From Thermothelomyces thermophilus ATCC 42464 (lineage: Eukaryota; Ascomycota; Sordariomycetes; Sordariales; Chaetomiaceae): DNA of 64,000 bases. Below the pieces are notes generated by a model, which had not been told where the DNA came from, made no database searches, and saw only the letters and a program-made list of their open reading frames with translations. Each line of letters opens with the position of its first letter. Position 1 is the stretch's first letter. The stretch is from assembly GCF_000226095.1 (NCBI RefSeq), contig NC_016472.1, positions 6,138,001 to 6,202,000 on the forward strand, read 5' to 3'. Positions 11,470-23,013 of this stretch are shown here, one piece after another. A program made the position numbers and the translations under genes.

Positions 11470-12956
11470 GAGGAAGGTGCGGCAGGAGATGATGGGCGAG
11501 GCGGAGGGCGGGCGAGGGCAATGAGAGTGCTGCGGGCGAGGTCAAGCCGACGCTGGCGCGATAGGGATCCCCCCCGTGGTTCGCATGCGTGTCCGGGCTC
11601 CGTCGAGGTGCCAGGCAGGAGCAATATTGCTTTGCTCTTCCGGAGTGGGCCCCACAGGAGAGCACAGGAGAGCATGCAGACGAGTTGCGGCCACCTGTGT
11701 GGAGATTTCTTGAGGATCAGCACTGACGTCGAGGGCGCAACCGAAATCTCGGGGTCGGCAATCGCGAAAGAGCGCGCCCGAGCATCCACGGGCTCGGGAG
11801 GTCGCAAAAAAAAAACAAGAGCAGGCAGCAGAAAGATTGAGCGAGAGACGCACCTGGCGGAGATGCAGTGTCGCGGTCACTTCAGTGGTGGCAAGCGCGG
11901 TCAGAGGATGCGAAGATACAGGAGTACAGAAGTGGATGAATTTTGATGGATTGTCTCCTGGGCCGGGGCTGTCGAGGCGCTTGACGAGCGGGCCAGGAGG
12001 TGGCCTGCGCACTGGCACCTTGCTTGCACCTGGAACCTTGGGTGCACCCACTGCCTGGAGACTGGCTGGCCAGCAAGTTGGATTCCCGTGTCAGATGCCT
12101 GCCAGTGCACAGCTTTTCTTCCTGCCTCCTGATTCGCGGGTTTGAGCAGCAATTTGCGACGGCTTGTTCATCTACTCTACTCCGTACAGCACATCGCTTT
12201 CTCGAAGGACAGAGGAGCTCTTGACTTGTCGTTCTGGAGTGAATATATGAACCTAGATAGTTATCATATTCATTGCCACCGCGACGTGGCTCGCTTACTC
12301 CCTCCCTTTGATCATATGAACCTTCAAGGAGTACGTACACCTTCCTGCGCTATCACGTGAGATTCTCCTTCAGAACAACTGGGCGCGTCTCGTGCGTTAC
12401 CACAGTAAGGCCAAACTTTCGGAGAGCGCTACAGAAAATACGCCCAATCCGACAATCGACGGCCCTGGTAGGTATTCCTGGCAAAGCATTGTGATTTGCG
12501 GGACTGCATTCCATTCAGCGCTTTCGTGACAAGAGACGGTGTCAGTGCCATCTTGTGGTCTGTCGAGAGAAAGGCATTTCAGTACAATTTACAGTCTATT
12601 TCTCTCGGAGGCTTCATGAGGTTCCTTCTCTCTGCACTATTGTAGAGGCGACGTTGATATGCCGTGCTTGCACCTGTATGTCGCCTGTAACGCCGTGTGC
12701 CCAGCACAAGAAATACAAATATGCTGTACTCCGTATAGAATCAGAAGTCTCGGCGCCGCGGTGGGGTGAAGATTCAAGATCCGCGTGGCCCGTGCGTCCC
12801 AAATCACCGGAAACAACTTCCTCGGTGGGGAGAGAAGCAGCAGATGCAGCAAGAGCCCGCCATAGAGAATTTCTGTTCCAAGCAGCAGCGACCTCAGGAC
12901 GTGCTCCGCATAAAACAACCCCACTGGATTCAACTTACGATCAAGTACTCCTCACA
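11470..12956. other. Divergent promoter region between ham-4 and mgr2
   Basis: About 1.5 kb between two genes transcribed away from each other. Open frames here overlap on both strands and have no family resemblance. Two exact copies of the intergenic motif TACGGAGTA (reverse orientation) lie at 12178-12186 and 12727-12735. Confidence 0.5.
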
Positions 12957-13581
12957 ATGCCGCCTCCTCCTAGCCATCCAGGAGCCGTCGGGCCATCGAA
13001 CTTTGACAAGTGTATGTCATGCCCCAATGCTCTTCAGAGCACGCGGTACAGGACCTCTCGCGGACAAGGGCTGACTCGTGAGCAGTCAAGATGGGAGCCT
13101 TGATGGGCGGAAGTAGGTTGACTCTGTCATCACTCTGGGCGTGCTCTGCCGTGCTAACTGGCCCTCTACATAGCTGTCGGCGTAATCATCGGCTTCATCT
13201 TCGGTGCGACACTCCCGGCCGAATGAAACAAGCAAGAGATCCGACCAAGGCAATACCGTTGGTCTAACACCGAGCTTAGGAACCGTCAACATCTTTAGAT
13301 ACGGCGCCGGCCCGAACGGCATCATGAGGACACTAGGCCAGTACATGCTCGGCTCTGGCGCGACCTTTGGGTATGGCTTTGTTTTCCACCCGGGCAGATA
13401 TAAATAACACTGGGGGAGCGCTGCTGACCTTGCTTCCAGCTTCTTCATGTCCATCGGCAGCGTGATCCGGTCTGACGCCTCGCCCATTGTTCAGGAGGCC
13501 TATCTCCGCGCCCAGAGGCGACCCATCGTGATGGCGTCACAGGCTTTCCGTCCCTACCAGTCGACGCGGCGCGACTACTGA
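12957..13581 (+). CDS. mgr2: Mgr2/Romo1-type TIM23 translocase subunit
   Basis: Five exons give 114 residues: 12957-13011, 13086-13112, 13174-13203, 13280-13370 and 13440-13581. All introns have GT and AG ends, and frame is kept at every joint. Mgr2 is a small inner-membrane protein of the mitochondrial TIM23 complex that couples translocase to motor and controls lateral release of preproteins; its animal relative is ROMO1. The product reads SNFDKFKMGALMGG, then a glycine-rich helix VGVIIGFIFGG, then YGAGPNG, GQYMLGSGATFG and FFMSIGSVIRSD. The GxxxG-type helices and the loop between them are the family hallmark, and the length matches the usual 110-115. Exons 2 and 3 are only 27 and 30 bases, so automated annotation could easily miss this gene. 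Confidence 0.9.
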
Positions 13582-15718
13582 AACGTGGAAGCTTTCGAAA
13601 CGTTGGCGCGCGTGCTCGGGACGAAAAATACGCTCCGCAACCGGTCCGAAGCGATAAGCGCACGACGATGTAAAATGATATGTGTTGTATATACATCATG
13701 TGGTTTGCCCGACTGGGCGGAATGGGACGGCGTTTAGGAGGGCAGAAAACATTCATCCATACCATACCATACCACCATACCATACCGATGTGGTCTTAAT
13801 CAAGCCATTTCTCAAGTCAGCCCATAAACTCATTCAATTCCTCGGCGGGTCGTCGGCAACCAACGGTGCAGCTTACGTGCGGCCAGGCTCGACTTCGAAA
13901 CCTCCGGCCGGCACGTGCAAATAGTTCGTGTAAGCTCTCTCGCCGCCATCTGAATCCAGACCCGGTCCAAAGATCTAATCTCTTGCGATAGTGTCGCTTT
14001 CTTTTTGGGGGGGGGGGGGGAGGGAATCGACCCGGTGCTTCGATACTCTGAAATACGAGGCCCGAATGTACGCATTGGCCACTTGATCCCGATCCCTGGA
14101 AGAGAGACACATCTGACGTGGTACAGCGTCATCTGTTCGGACGATTTGCGTCCAGTATTTGTCGCGTAATCACCGACTGAGAGACAATCCCCCGGCACCA
14201 TCGTTGTTTACCGTCCGAAACTGGTCTAGTCGCGGCAAACAAAGCGAAGCACCAAGCGTCAGCGATATCGACTCCTGACCGAGTCACCCGGTGCTCAGCA
14301 TCTCGGAGCGTCTTGATATCTTGATAGTCGTGCCATGGCAGATGAGGGAGCTTTATGGAAGCGTCGAAACCAACCAAACCCCAAACCCCCCCCCGCCGCA
14401 GATATGCCGACGCGCCCCAAACAGGCCTACCCCTTCCAACCTCGTTTCCAGGACTCATACACACCTCCCGTCAGAACGGATCGCACGAAGACTTGTACCT
14501 CTTGGTACTGAGATTACTCCAAAGAAAGCCTCTCTGCAGCTTCACTGGGAACCCGCAAAGCCGGGTGAATGGATCAATAGCCAAAATCTGGCTGCTTGAT
14601 TGTAAGCGGCGAATTTATCATACAGCTGGCGGCTACTCCCCCTTGCGGAAGTGATGCAGCATTCCGACGAGCTGAAGTTGGCTTGCCACGACAGGCGCCG
14701 CCCATGGGAATCCCTGCGACTTTGTTGCTATTCTGGCCGCTGCTAGACCTCCTCCTACACAGTACCTTCCTCCCCTCCTCTCCCCCCTTTCCTTCGGCCC
14801 TTTCCACGTTCACTAGGGTTCCCTGTTTCGTCCACTCCGTCTCGGACCTGTCTCTCTGCGGCCGTCGTCAATTGGCAGCGAGTCCGGCCATAGTCCGGCC
14901 TCGATCCTGTTCCACGGTGCTCCTTCCCGCCGCTCCCTTATCCTCTTCATTCTTCCTCAGAGCCATCTCCGGTAGCGATCGCCCCAGAGTTATCGATTCT
15001 CTCGGGACCTTGCGGATACGCGGCTCCCCCACAGACCTTCTTGGCTCAGACTGTGTCAAGGCCACGAGCCACAGGTAGGGGACTCGAAATATCCCTACAC
15101 GTACTTATATATATATACATATATATACATCGACCGCGGAGTATGGGACCCGAGCGCTTGGGCCCCGGGCCTAGACAGGCACCGCCGGATATGGCCTTTG
15201 GAGCTGGCGCACTCTTATAGGTCTGTCGACATATTTTTAGTCTTGACAAACTGTCTGAGCGACAACCATCACGGGCTTCTTACGTACCAAGATGCACATG
15301 TGGCTCCTCTGGGGGCCAGCCCTTCCTTATCCCGGTCGTGAACCGAGATCATGGCACTCTACACGAGGCGTTCGCCAATACGGAAATCCTGGTAGCCGAT
15401 CAAGCTCCGGATAGCCCTGTTTGCTAGCCATTGCTTTGTCATGCTCTCTGTGGTGTGCCCTTCACAGCATGCGGCGCCGACAGGGGTCCCTCCAAAAACC
15501 GTCATGAGCATATGTTGCGGCCTGTGCCAGCTCGCTTCCGCTGATTCCTCGATGCTCCCCGGCATTTCTTATATATGCCGGCTGTAACACCCCAGCCAGC
15601 GAACTAACCGGCCTCCTTCCGGCTCAGCGGACTGGACGCCTTTTCTCGTCAATGTCGCTCTTTCACCGGCCTGGTGGTTCCTGTAATACTTCCCCGTCTG
15701 GTTTCTTAACTGCCCACC
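13582..15718. other. Intergenic, 2.1 kb
   Basis: No gene recognised. A G run of about 14 bases lies near 14008-14022 and a TA-rich stretch at 15105-15130. Several open frames of 100-160 codons (such as 14596-15078, plus) have no conserved-looking motifs. Confidence 0.45.
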
Positions 15719-17978
15719 ATGGGCTCGCTGCGCGGTCTGCTCGAGGGGGTCGTCGACACCGCCCTCGACTCGCTTTACACAGCAACAGGTAGTTTGACGC
15801 AGAGCAGGACAAATGGGTAAGCCTCTACCATATCGATGAGTATAGTATCTCGCCGGCACTAAATCTCGTCTAATCGAACCACAGCCTCTCGCTCCTGGGG
15901 ACTCTCTTAGCCCCTACCTTACCTCTCTTCCTAACCAACAACTCTTTGCCAGATGGGTACCCGTGGGGGGAGCTGACCGACGAGGGTACCAACCCGTACA
16001 CGGAGTGCCCCAGGACCGGCGTGACAAGACACTACGACTTCACGGTGAGCCGGGCTTCTATCGCTCCCGACGGGTACCTACGCGATGTGCTCCTCGTCAA
16101 CGGGGCCTTCCCCGGGCCGCTGGTCGAGGCCAACTGGGGCGACACGATCGTGGTGGATGTCCATAACGACATTACCGGGCCGGAGGAGGGCACAGCAATC
16201 CATTGGCACGGGTTTTTGCAGCACGGGACGCCCTGGGAGGACGGCGTTCCTGGCATAACCCAATGTCCGATCCCGCCCAGGAGAAGCTACAGGTATGAGT
16301 TCGTCGCTAGTCTTTACGGCACAAGCTGGTACCACTCCCACTACTCGGCCCAATTCGCCGGCGGTCTCTTCGGGCCCATTGTGATTCACGGCCCAACGCG
16401 CGAGAATTACGATATCGACCTCGGTCCCATCCTGCTCACCGGTGAGTTCGTTGGGCGAGCCCATATTGCAGAACATGTTTTGTTGGGAAAGGAACCCGGA
16501 AAAAAAGGAAAAAGGGGGGGGGAGAAGGGGGGGAGAAGGATAGGAGAAGCTAACGCTTGTACAGACTGGTACCACAGAGAATATTTCGACATCATCGAGG
16601 AAATGCTCGCTCCTGGCGGCAGCGCCAAGGTGGTGTCGGACAACAACTTGATCGACGGCAAGATGCATTTCGACTGCTCGACTGTCGCTCCAGGGGATAA
16701 CACTCCGTGCTTCGACAACGCCGGAGTCTCCAAGTTCAGGTTTCAGACGGGCAAGACGCATAGGCTGCGCCTGATCAACGGCGGTGCTGACGGCGTTCAG
16801 CGCTTCTCGATCGACGAGCACACACTCACCGTCATCGCTGAGGACTTTGTACCGGTGAAACCCTACAACACCTCGGTGGTCACCCTGGGGGTCGGTCAGC
16901 GCGCCGACGTGCTCGTCACGGCAAATGTCGGCGAGCCCACCTCGGCCTTCTGGATGCGGTCCAACCTGTCGTCGTGCCTGCCGGCGCGGCAACCCTATGC
17001 CGTGGCGGCCGTCTACTATGACCAAGCGGACACTTCAACCACGCCATCGAGCAGGGCCTGGGACGTCCTCGACCCCGGAACGTGCACAAATGACGACCTC
17101 GACATCACCGAGCCGCTGTTTCCCATCCCACTGCCCGAACCGACCCTGACCCATACCATGGACATCGAGCTCTTCACCAACGCCTCCAACGTGACGCTGT
17201 GGAAGTTCAACGGCGTCTCGATGCGTGCCGACTACAACAGTCCCGTCCTCCTGCTGGCCAACGACGGCAATTTCACCTACCCACCCCAGTGGAACGTGGT
17301 CAACCAGCACAACCACACGGCCATCCGCATCATCGTGAACAACAGGAGCCCCAGCGCGTGAGTGTCGAATTCATTCTGACACCCCTTTTCTCCTCCTCCT
17401 CCTCCTCCTCCTCCTCCTCCACCACCACCACCATTTCCCCCTGTTAGAGTCAGACAGAGCACTGAACTAACCCCCCCCCCCCTTTTCTCAACTTCTCGCT
17501 GCTATCAAAAGTCACCCGATGCATCTCCACGGTCACAATTTCTACGTTCTCCACGAGGGCCCGGGAGAATGGGACGGCACCATCGTCCGTCCGTCGAACC
17601 CCCGCAGGAGAGACGTGTACTCGGTACGGAGCAAGGGCCACTTGGTGATTCAGTTTGACGGCGCGCCCGGTAAGCTGACCCATCCATTTCTTCCCATCCG
17701 GAGTGCCCCTTCCGGCTCCTACGTGCTCTGTCACCGTTGTAAAACAGAACAGAAGGTTCTAACCCAACAAAAAAAAATAAAATAAAAACACAACAGGCGT
17801 CTGGCCCTTCCACTGCCACATCGCTTGGCACGTGTCCGGCGGCTTCATGGCGACGCTGATCGTCAAGCCCGACGAGGTGGAGCGCATGGAGATCCCCCGC
17901 GACGTGGAGAAGAACTGTCGGGCGTGGGCGATGTGGTCCAAGTATAACGTCGTAGACCAGATCGATAGCGGGACTTGA
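15719..17978 (+). CDS. Ascomycete laccase-like multicopper oxidase
   Basis: Five exons (15719-15816, 15885-16441, 16565-17357, 17512-17669, 17797-17978) give 595 residues with frame kept throughout. Multicopper oxidases take electrons from phenols or metals and reduce oxygen to water. All four copper-binding segments are present: HWHGFLQHG, WYHSHYSAQF, HPMHLHGHNF and HCHIAWHVSG, so the enzyme should hold the full copper set. Three cupredoxin domains follow in order. It ends DQIDSGT, close to the DSGL/I/V plug of ascomycete laccases. The N-terminus is odd: no classical signal peptide at residue 1, but a hydrophobic stretch, GLSLLGTLLAPTLPLFL, at about 33-50 just before the mature-like DGYPWG. 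This could act as an internal signal or anchor. Intron 1 could alternatively use a weaker donor at 15789, which would delete this segment; the chosen donor GTAAGC is stronger. Confidence 0.88.
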
Positions 17979-18428
17979 AAGCAACACGAGGGGAGGGGAT
18001 CTTTGCAACGACTGCGCTCGGAGGAATTAATAGTGGCGTTGGCAGGGCGATGGAGAGCAGAACCAGGACGATAAATGTTTGTTGAAAACATTCATTCCAT
18101 GTCAAATATTCTTTTATAATTCCTTTTTGCTTTTACTTCCTTTTTTTTCCAAGTTGGGGAGGGCCTTATCTGGGTGTTAAAAAGGAGCGCTGTACACTTC
18201 GTAGACAGTAAAGCATTGCTCAAAACAGATCTCTGTGCTAATTGTTTTCACCAAGCGAACTCTTGCCTCTCCGGGCACAACTGGACAAGCATGCTTGTAA
18301 GTCGGTACCAAGAAGTTTTAAGGCTGGTTTTTCATCAACGTGATATATATACTACCGTTTTACTCGTGCGTATTGTATATGTACAGACAAACAGACAGAC
18401 AGACAGACAGAGAGAGAGACTAGCAGGC
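17979..18428. other. Convergent 3' region of laccase and met1
   Basis: Spacer between two converging genes. It holds T-rich tracts near 18110-18150, suited to transcript ends, and a CAGA/GAGA microsatellite at about 18387-18418. No gene seen. Confidence 0.5.
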
Positions 18429-20558
18429 CTAAGCCATGCCAGCAACACCCAACCCGCCGGCGGTGAAAGAGCCGCCCGCGATGGAGTCCAGGTCTACCCC
18501 CCGGAACCCGTCCTCGACCACCCAGGAGCGGCCCCTCTCGGGCGCGTACAGCGCCTCGCACGCCCTGCCGACCACGAGCAGCCCCGGCGGCCGGCTGCCC
18601 TCCTGCTCGATCGCCTCGGCCACGAACCGCAGCGTCGTCCGGATGACCCGCTGGTCGGGGCAGCTCGCCCGCTCGATGACGGCGCACGGCGTGTCGAGCG
18701 GCCAGAGCGCCCGCCGTCCTCGCCGCGCTTGCCTTGCGTCTCCTTGTTGTTGTCCTTGTCCTTGTCCTTGTCCTTGTCCTTGTCCTTGTCCTTCTCCCTC
18801 TCCGTCCTGTTCGCTACCGGGAGACACGGGTTGCTGTTGTTCCTGCTCCTGCTCCTCCTCCTGCTCCGTGTACTTGGTGAGCTCCGCGACGAGGCCCTCG
18901 ATGCGGTGCAGGGCCATGAGGAAGACGACCGTCCTGCTCTCGACAAACTCGGGCGGCCGGGGCGCCTTGCCCTTCTTGCCCGTGCCCGTGCAGACGAGGA
19001 CCTGGTCGGCGACGTCCCGCTGGGTGGGCGGGATGGCGGCGAACAGGGGCGCACTGAGGCTGCTGGTGATGCCGGGGAGGACGACGACGCGGTCGCCGAG
19101 GCCGTGGCGGCGGAAGAAGGCGACCTCCTCGCCGCCGCGGCCGTAGACGAAGGGGTCGCCCTGCTTCAGGCGGAGGACGGTCTTGCCGGCGCGCACGCCC
19201 TCGAGGGCCTGCTCGAGGAGCTCCTCCTGGGCGCGGTCGGCGTTCCCGGGGAACTTGCGCGCGATCGAGACGGGCGTCCGCCGCGGGATCAGGTCCAGCA
19301 CGCCCGCGGGCACCAGCTTGTCCGCCAGGACCACGTCGGCCGCCTGGATCGCCTTGTACGTCGCGCGGGTCAGCAGGTCCGGATGGCCCGGCCCGCTGCC
19401 GGCCAGGATCACCCGCCCGGTCCTCGTGGGAGGCCGGAGCCCGCGGTCGAGGCGCTCCGCCCGGCCGTCCTCGTTGGGCCCAGACCCGGACCCGGACCCG
19501 GAACCGGGGTACGCCTTCAGAACCGCCTCGACGTCCTCGTCGCTGACCTCGGCAAGCCTCCTCAGCGGCCAGTACTCGCACACCTGCGCCAGCCACCGCA
19601 TCCGCCTCGTCTTGGCCGCCTCCGCGTCCCCTTCTAGGACCAGCCTGTTCAGTCCGGCCGGCTGATCCACCGAGTCGTCTTCGAGCCCTTCCTCCCCGCT
19701 CCCGCTCCCGCCGATAACGGTGGCGGCGGCGGTGGTCGTCGTCGTCATCGCCCCGCCATCTCCTCCACCATCGGCCTTCTGCTCCTGCTGCTCCTGCTGC
19801 TGCATCAGCAGGAGCCGCCTCCTCAGGCCGCCGAGCCGCTCGACGGCGGCGCCCAGGCCAGGCGGCAGCGAGGCGGCGATCTCGCGGCGGATGCGCCCGG
19901 CCAGCTTGCAGCCGCGGCCGTTGGTGGTGACGCCGACCTGCAGCGGGCCGTCGGCGTGGACACTGAGCAGGCTGAAGGAGCACAGCTCGGGCGCGTCCAC
20001 CACGTTGACGGGGATGCGGTGCCGCTTGCAGAGCGCGGCCACGGCCGCGGCGTCGAGCGGCGCTTCCTCCGTTTCGGCCTCCGCGCGAGATGGCGGGGAG
20101 GGCAGCGGCGAGGTGATGAAGACGGCATCGACGACGCCGTCGACGTCTTCGCGGCCGAGGGTGAAGAGATCGGCCTTGGTAAAGGCCCGGCAAATGTGGG
20201 TGAGAGAACCAGCGGCGATGAGGGCCGTCAAGCTGTAGTGGAGCTGAGGTTGTGGTTCGTATTGCTGTTGTTGTGGCGGTTGATGATGATGATGATGATG
20301 TTGTTGTTGTTGTTCTGGGGATGCAGAAGCTGGAACAGGAGATGGTGATGATGATAGTGATGATGATGATGATGATGGAAAGGGCGAGATGAGGATAGGT
20401 TTTGCGCCAGCGGCGAGGGAGGAAGAGGCGCGTGCTGCTGCGAGGGGGTTTGCGCCGAGAATGAGGTGGACGTGCCCTGTACAATGCTGGGCAGTGAGGA
20501 GGGAGGTTTGGTATTGTCTAGACGCCATTGGCTGCGGATGTGGTGGTGAGGACGCCAT
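18429..20558 (-). CDS. met1: Uroporphyrinogen-III C-methyltransferase with dehydrogenase-like N-terminus (Met1)
   Basis: Single exon, 709 residues. Makes precorrin-2 from uroporphyrinogen III with two SAM-derived methyl groups, the first step toward siroheme, the cofactor of sulfite and nitrite reductases. The N-terminal part (about 28-215) starts with HLILGANPLAAARA, a Rossmann-like beginning, and resembles the NAD-binding half of bacterial CysG or yeast Met8. From about 381 the SUMT domain follows: VILAGSGPGHPDLLT, then VVLADKLV, LRLKQGDPFVYGRGGEE and LPGITSS, all family signatures. Low-complexity insertions interrupt it: Gln/His-rich at about 83-105 (GAT/GTT microsatellite at 20281-20315), Ser-Gly around 352-360, and a Gly-Gln dipeptide repeat from a six-base minisatellite at 18752-18791. 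A second ATG at 20528 is a possible start. Confidence 0.92.
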   Translation of the reverse strand: MASSPPHPQPMASRQYQTSLLTAQHCTGHVHLILGANPLAAARASSSLAAGAKPILISPFPSSSSSSLSSSPSPVPASASPEQQQQHHHHHHQPPQQQQYEPQPQLHYSLTALIAAGSLTHICRAFTKADLFTLGREDVDGVVDAVFITSPLPSPPSRAEAETEEAPLDAAAVAALCKRHRIPVNVVDAPELCSFSLLSVHADGPLQVGVTTNGRGCKLAGRIRREIAASLPPGLGAAVERLGGLRRRLLLMQQQEQQEQKADGGGDGGAMTTTTTAAATVIGGSGSGEEGLEDDSVDQPAGLNRLVLEGDAEAAKTRRMRWLAQVCEYWPLRRLAEVSDEDVEAVLKAYPGSGSGSGSGPNEDGRAERLDRGLRPPTRTGRVILAGSGPGHPDLLTRATYKAIQAADVVLADKLVPAGVLDLIPRRTPVSIARKFPGNADRAQEELLEQALEGVRAGKTVLRLKQGDPFVYGRGGEEVAFFRRHGLGDRVVVLPGITSSLSAPLFAAIPPTQRDVADQVLVCTGTGKKGKAPRPPEFVESRTVVFLMALHRIEGLVAELTKYTEQEEEQEQEQQQPVSPGSEQDGEGEGQGQGQGQGQGQGQQQGDARQARRGRRALWPLDTPCAVIERASCPDQRVIRTTLRFVAEAIEQEGSRPPGLLVVGRACEALYAPERGRSWVVEDGFRGVDLDSIAGGSFTAGGLGVAGMA
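18752..18791 (-). repeat. Six-base minisatellite encoding Gly-Gln repeats
   Basis: Tandem TCCTTG units on plus, in frame inside met1, give alternating Gly and Gln in a loop of the methyltransferase domain. Unit number probably varies between strains. Confidence 0.85.
20281..20315 (-). repeat. GAT and GTT microsatellites encoding His and Gln runs
   Basis: Adjacent trinucleotide runs in the N-terminal part of met1. Read on minus they give six histidines next to four glutamines. Confidence 0.85.
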
Positions 20559-22092
20559 CTCGTCCTCTGTGCTTGCGTGAGGCCGAAACTGGGCTTGTTT
20601 CCTGGGAGGAAATGAATCACTGGGCTTGTCGATGATTGCTAGTCACCTTATGCCAGATGGAGTTGAAGAAGGCATGATCCCGGAATGAATGACTCGAGAG
20701 CAAAATCAGAAAACTAGATAGAGCTTTGGAGAATTTGAGCCTCGAGACGAGTGTGCCTTGAGCGAAATATTTCATTTTGCCAACGTAATGAGAAGTCTAT
20801 ATACCCTCCCTTCAGGATATTTTTATTTAAAAAAAGCCACTCTAGACCACGATATCCACATCTCCGCTGGCGTTCTACTAGTACACTACCCGCGTGGCAT
20901 GTTCAACCTTGAGTCTTTATCAGCGCAGAAGGAGCTTCCAGACGTTGAATCGGGCAATTGGACCAACCAGAGGCGGCAATTCTCGACTTACACCAAATTC
21001 TTTTCAAGTCGAGTTTAGCGCCCGCTGACGCCATTTCACGGGGTCAGAATCTCCTTATCACCTTATCGCCACCCCACTTTTCCGGTAACAGTGGCCCAGA
21101 GTCGAGATTCCGCGGGGATACGTCGCCGGTCCGGAGATCCTCAAGCCAGTGCCTTTTTTTACCCCCCCCTCACCATGCTCGTGACAAATGATGAGCCACG
21201 GACTTATCCATAAAGTACACTTCCCAAGATTCGGTGACAGTCGAGGCGGTGGCGTGTCCGAGATCCATGTATTCCGTATATCAGCGTCCTTTGTATGCGA
21301 CCTCAATGGTCCAGAACCAGTGGACTAATTTGTAGTCAAACATCGGCTGCTCGAGGATTGCAATCAGCGATCTTCGAGGTTCAATACCTCGTCATGCTTC
21401 TTGCCCGTTGTGTTCTATTTCTTGTGTAGAGGACGGTAGAACAACGATAACATGACGCCGCCGCGACTGAGAAGCCGCCCAAATTAAACAGCTCTAACGC
21501 AAAAAGGAACAAAATGGAAAACTCGAAGACAAAAGCCGCCGATGCACCCTCCCTGTTGCAGTCCGCTTTTGCCCCGTAAACCAGGACCCAGCCGAAGTTC
21601 GCTGCCATGTCTGCCGGTGCGTCCGAGCCATCCTGAACTACCATCTCTAACCGAAAGAGCCGTTGTCGGCACAACCGTAAACTTCGAGGCCCGGTAAATG
21701 TTTGTGCACCGGCGGACTGTATCAGCGTTCGACCGGATCTTGTGTCGAATCGAAATCGAGGCCCGAGATCATCTCGGCCGAAAAAAAAGGAAAAAAATGT
21801 CGGCCAAAAAAAAGTATGTACACGCCGAAAGCGCCCAACAATAGCCCAAGCTGTCCCCTAAAGGGTCCCCCGGTGGGGAACGGAAAAAGAACTAATAAAG
21901 CATGACAACAGAGGTAGCATCTTGCCAATGTCGCGGAATGCCCAAGCTTAGAGCGAGTCCGACAATTGAACCCCCATCGGTGTCCGACTCCCGAATGAGG
22001 GCATCATCCATCGGCAGGTTCGCATGCGTCATGAGGTCTGAGGCGCTTCGGACTGGGTATCGAGAGTCGTCAAAAACAAACTTCTGTCCCAC
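20559..22092. other. Intergenic, 1.5 kb
   Basis: Upstream region of met1 and downstream region of rho3. Small open frames, including 21381-21674 on minus, have no recognisable content. A perfect hairpin at 21375-21391 looks like an isolated tRNA T-arm, but no matching acceptor or anticodon arms surround it. Confidence 0.45.
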
Positions 22093-23013
22093 TCACATGA
22101 CAGTACACTTGGATTCGTCGCTTTCCTTCTTCACCGAAAGCGCGACACGGGCGGCTTCTGTGAAGGCCTCGTTGACTCCCCGATTTCGCATGGCGGAGCA
22201 CTCGAGATACCGGAGAGCGTGGATGCGGCGAGCGACTTCAAGCCCTTGGTCGTAGTTGATCATCGGCTTCTTCTCCCGCGGGTTTCCGTCCTCGCCCGGC
22301 CCGTCGTCTTCCTCGGCCGCCTCCCGCAGGTCGCACTTCAGCGCCACCAGAACAAGCTTAACTCCCGGGCAGTTGTCGGCAATCTCGCCCACCCACTTGC
22401 TCTCGACGTTTTCGAGCGAGTCTTTGCTATCCACCGAGTAGCAGAGCATGATCAGGTCCGTGTCGTCTGCAACCCGTCAGCGGATTGCCAGGGGTGCAGC
22501 CAAAGAAAGAATGTGCCGTCTCACCATATGACAGACTCCGTAACCTGTCGAACTCCTCCTGTCCTGCTGTATCCCATAGTGACAGCTCGATATGGACGTT
22601 GTCAACAAAGATATCTGAAACAGGATACGTGTCAGCGTTTCCGTTCATACACACAACGCACACAACAATCCGAACTTCTGTTTCCCCACAAGGCTGAACG
22701 CACCGTGGACGTAGTTTTCGAAGACTGTCGGTTCGTAAACGGTGGGGAAATAGCTACGGCATGTTGAGCAACGAGCCTTCAGATCGGCCGCGCGGCATTG
22801 CGTCGCTCGCACTCACCCTCGAGTGAAGACGTTGAGCAACGAGGTCTTTCCGCAAGCACCGTCCCCTCTATAACAACACGTCGCATTAGCTTCTCGTCTT
22901 TCGCTGCCAAGGACCCCCTCCCTTTCAAACCAGCGCAACCGGCTGATAAGGACGACTCACAGGAGAACAAGCTTGCGCTGGACTGTCTTGGAACCCCCGA
23001 TTCCACAAGGCAT
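22093..23013 (-). CDS. rho3: Rho3 small GTPase
   Basis: Five exons on minus (23013-22961, 22867-22817, 22753-22704, 22614-22525, 22466-22093) give 205 residues, all joints in frame. Rho3 is a membrane-attached switch controlling exocytosis and actin polarity at hyphal tips. Motifs: P-loop GDGACGKT 19-26, effector loop [19 protein letters not shown] from 66, LKCD 124-127 in the guanine-specificity position, and CSA 171-173. The C-terminal CTVM is a prenylation box whose final Met favours farnesyl. Sequences such as [19 protein letters not shown] separate Rho3 from Rho1, Rho4 and Cdc42. There is an acidic Rho-insert region, [12 protein letters not shown], at about 133-144. Four short introns in the first half leave exons of 50-90 bases. 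Confidence 0.93.

Noticed and set aside
10333-11946. 537-codon open frame on plus across the ham-4 region
   Set aside because: Antisense to the FHA domain exon; residues are a codon-bias shadow with no family motif, while the minus strand encodes a clear conserved protein.
15789-15950. Alternative laccase intron 1 from the donor at 15789 to the acceptor before 15951
   Set aside because: It keeps frame but uses a weaker donor and removes a segment with laccase-like sequence; not excluded, so noted in the gene entry.
18174-19637. 487-codon plus frame overlapping met1
   Set aside because: Shadow of the GC-rich met1 gene, starting at a non-ATG codon in the 3' spacer.
18814-20484. 556-codon minus frame overlapping met1 in another frame
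   Set aside because: Arg/Gly/Ala-rich shadow frame; the met1 frame carries the SUMT signatures.
21375-21391. Perfect T-arm-like hairpin suggesting a tRNA
   Set aside because: No complementary acceptor stem or anticodon arm at the right distance on either strand.
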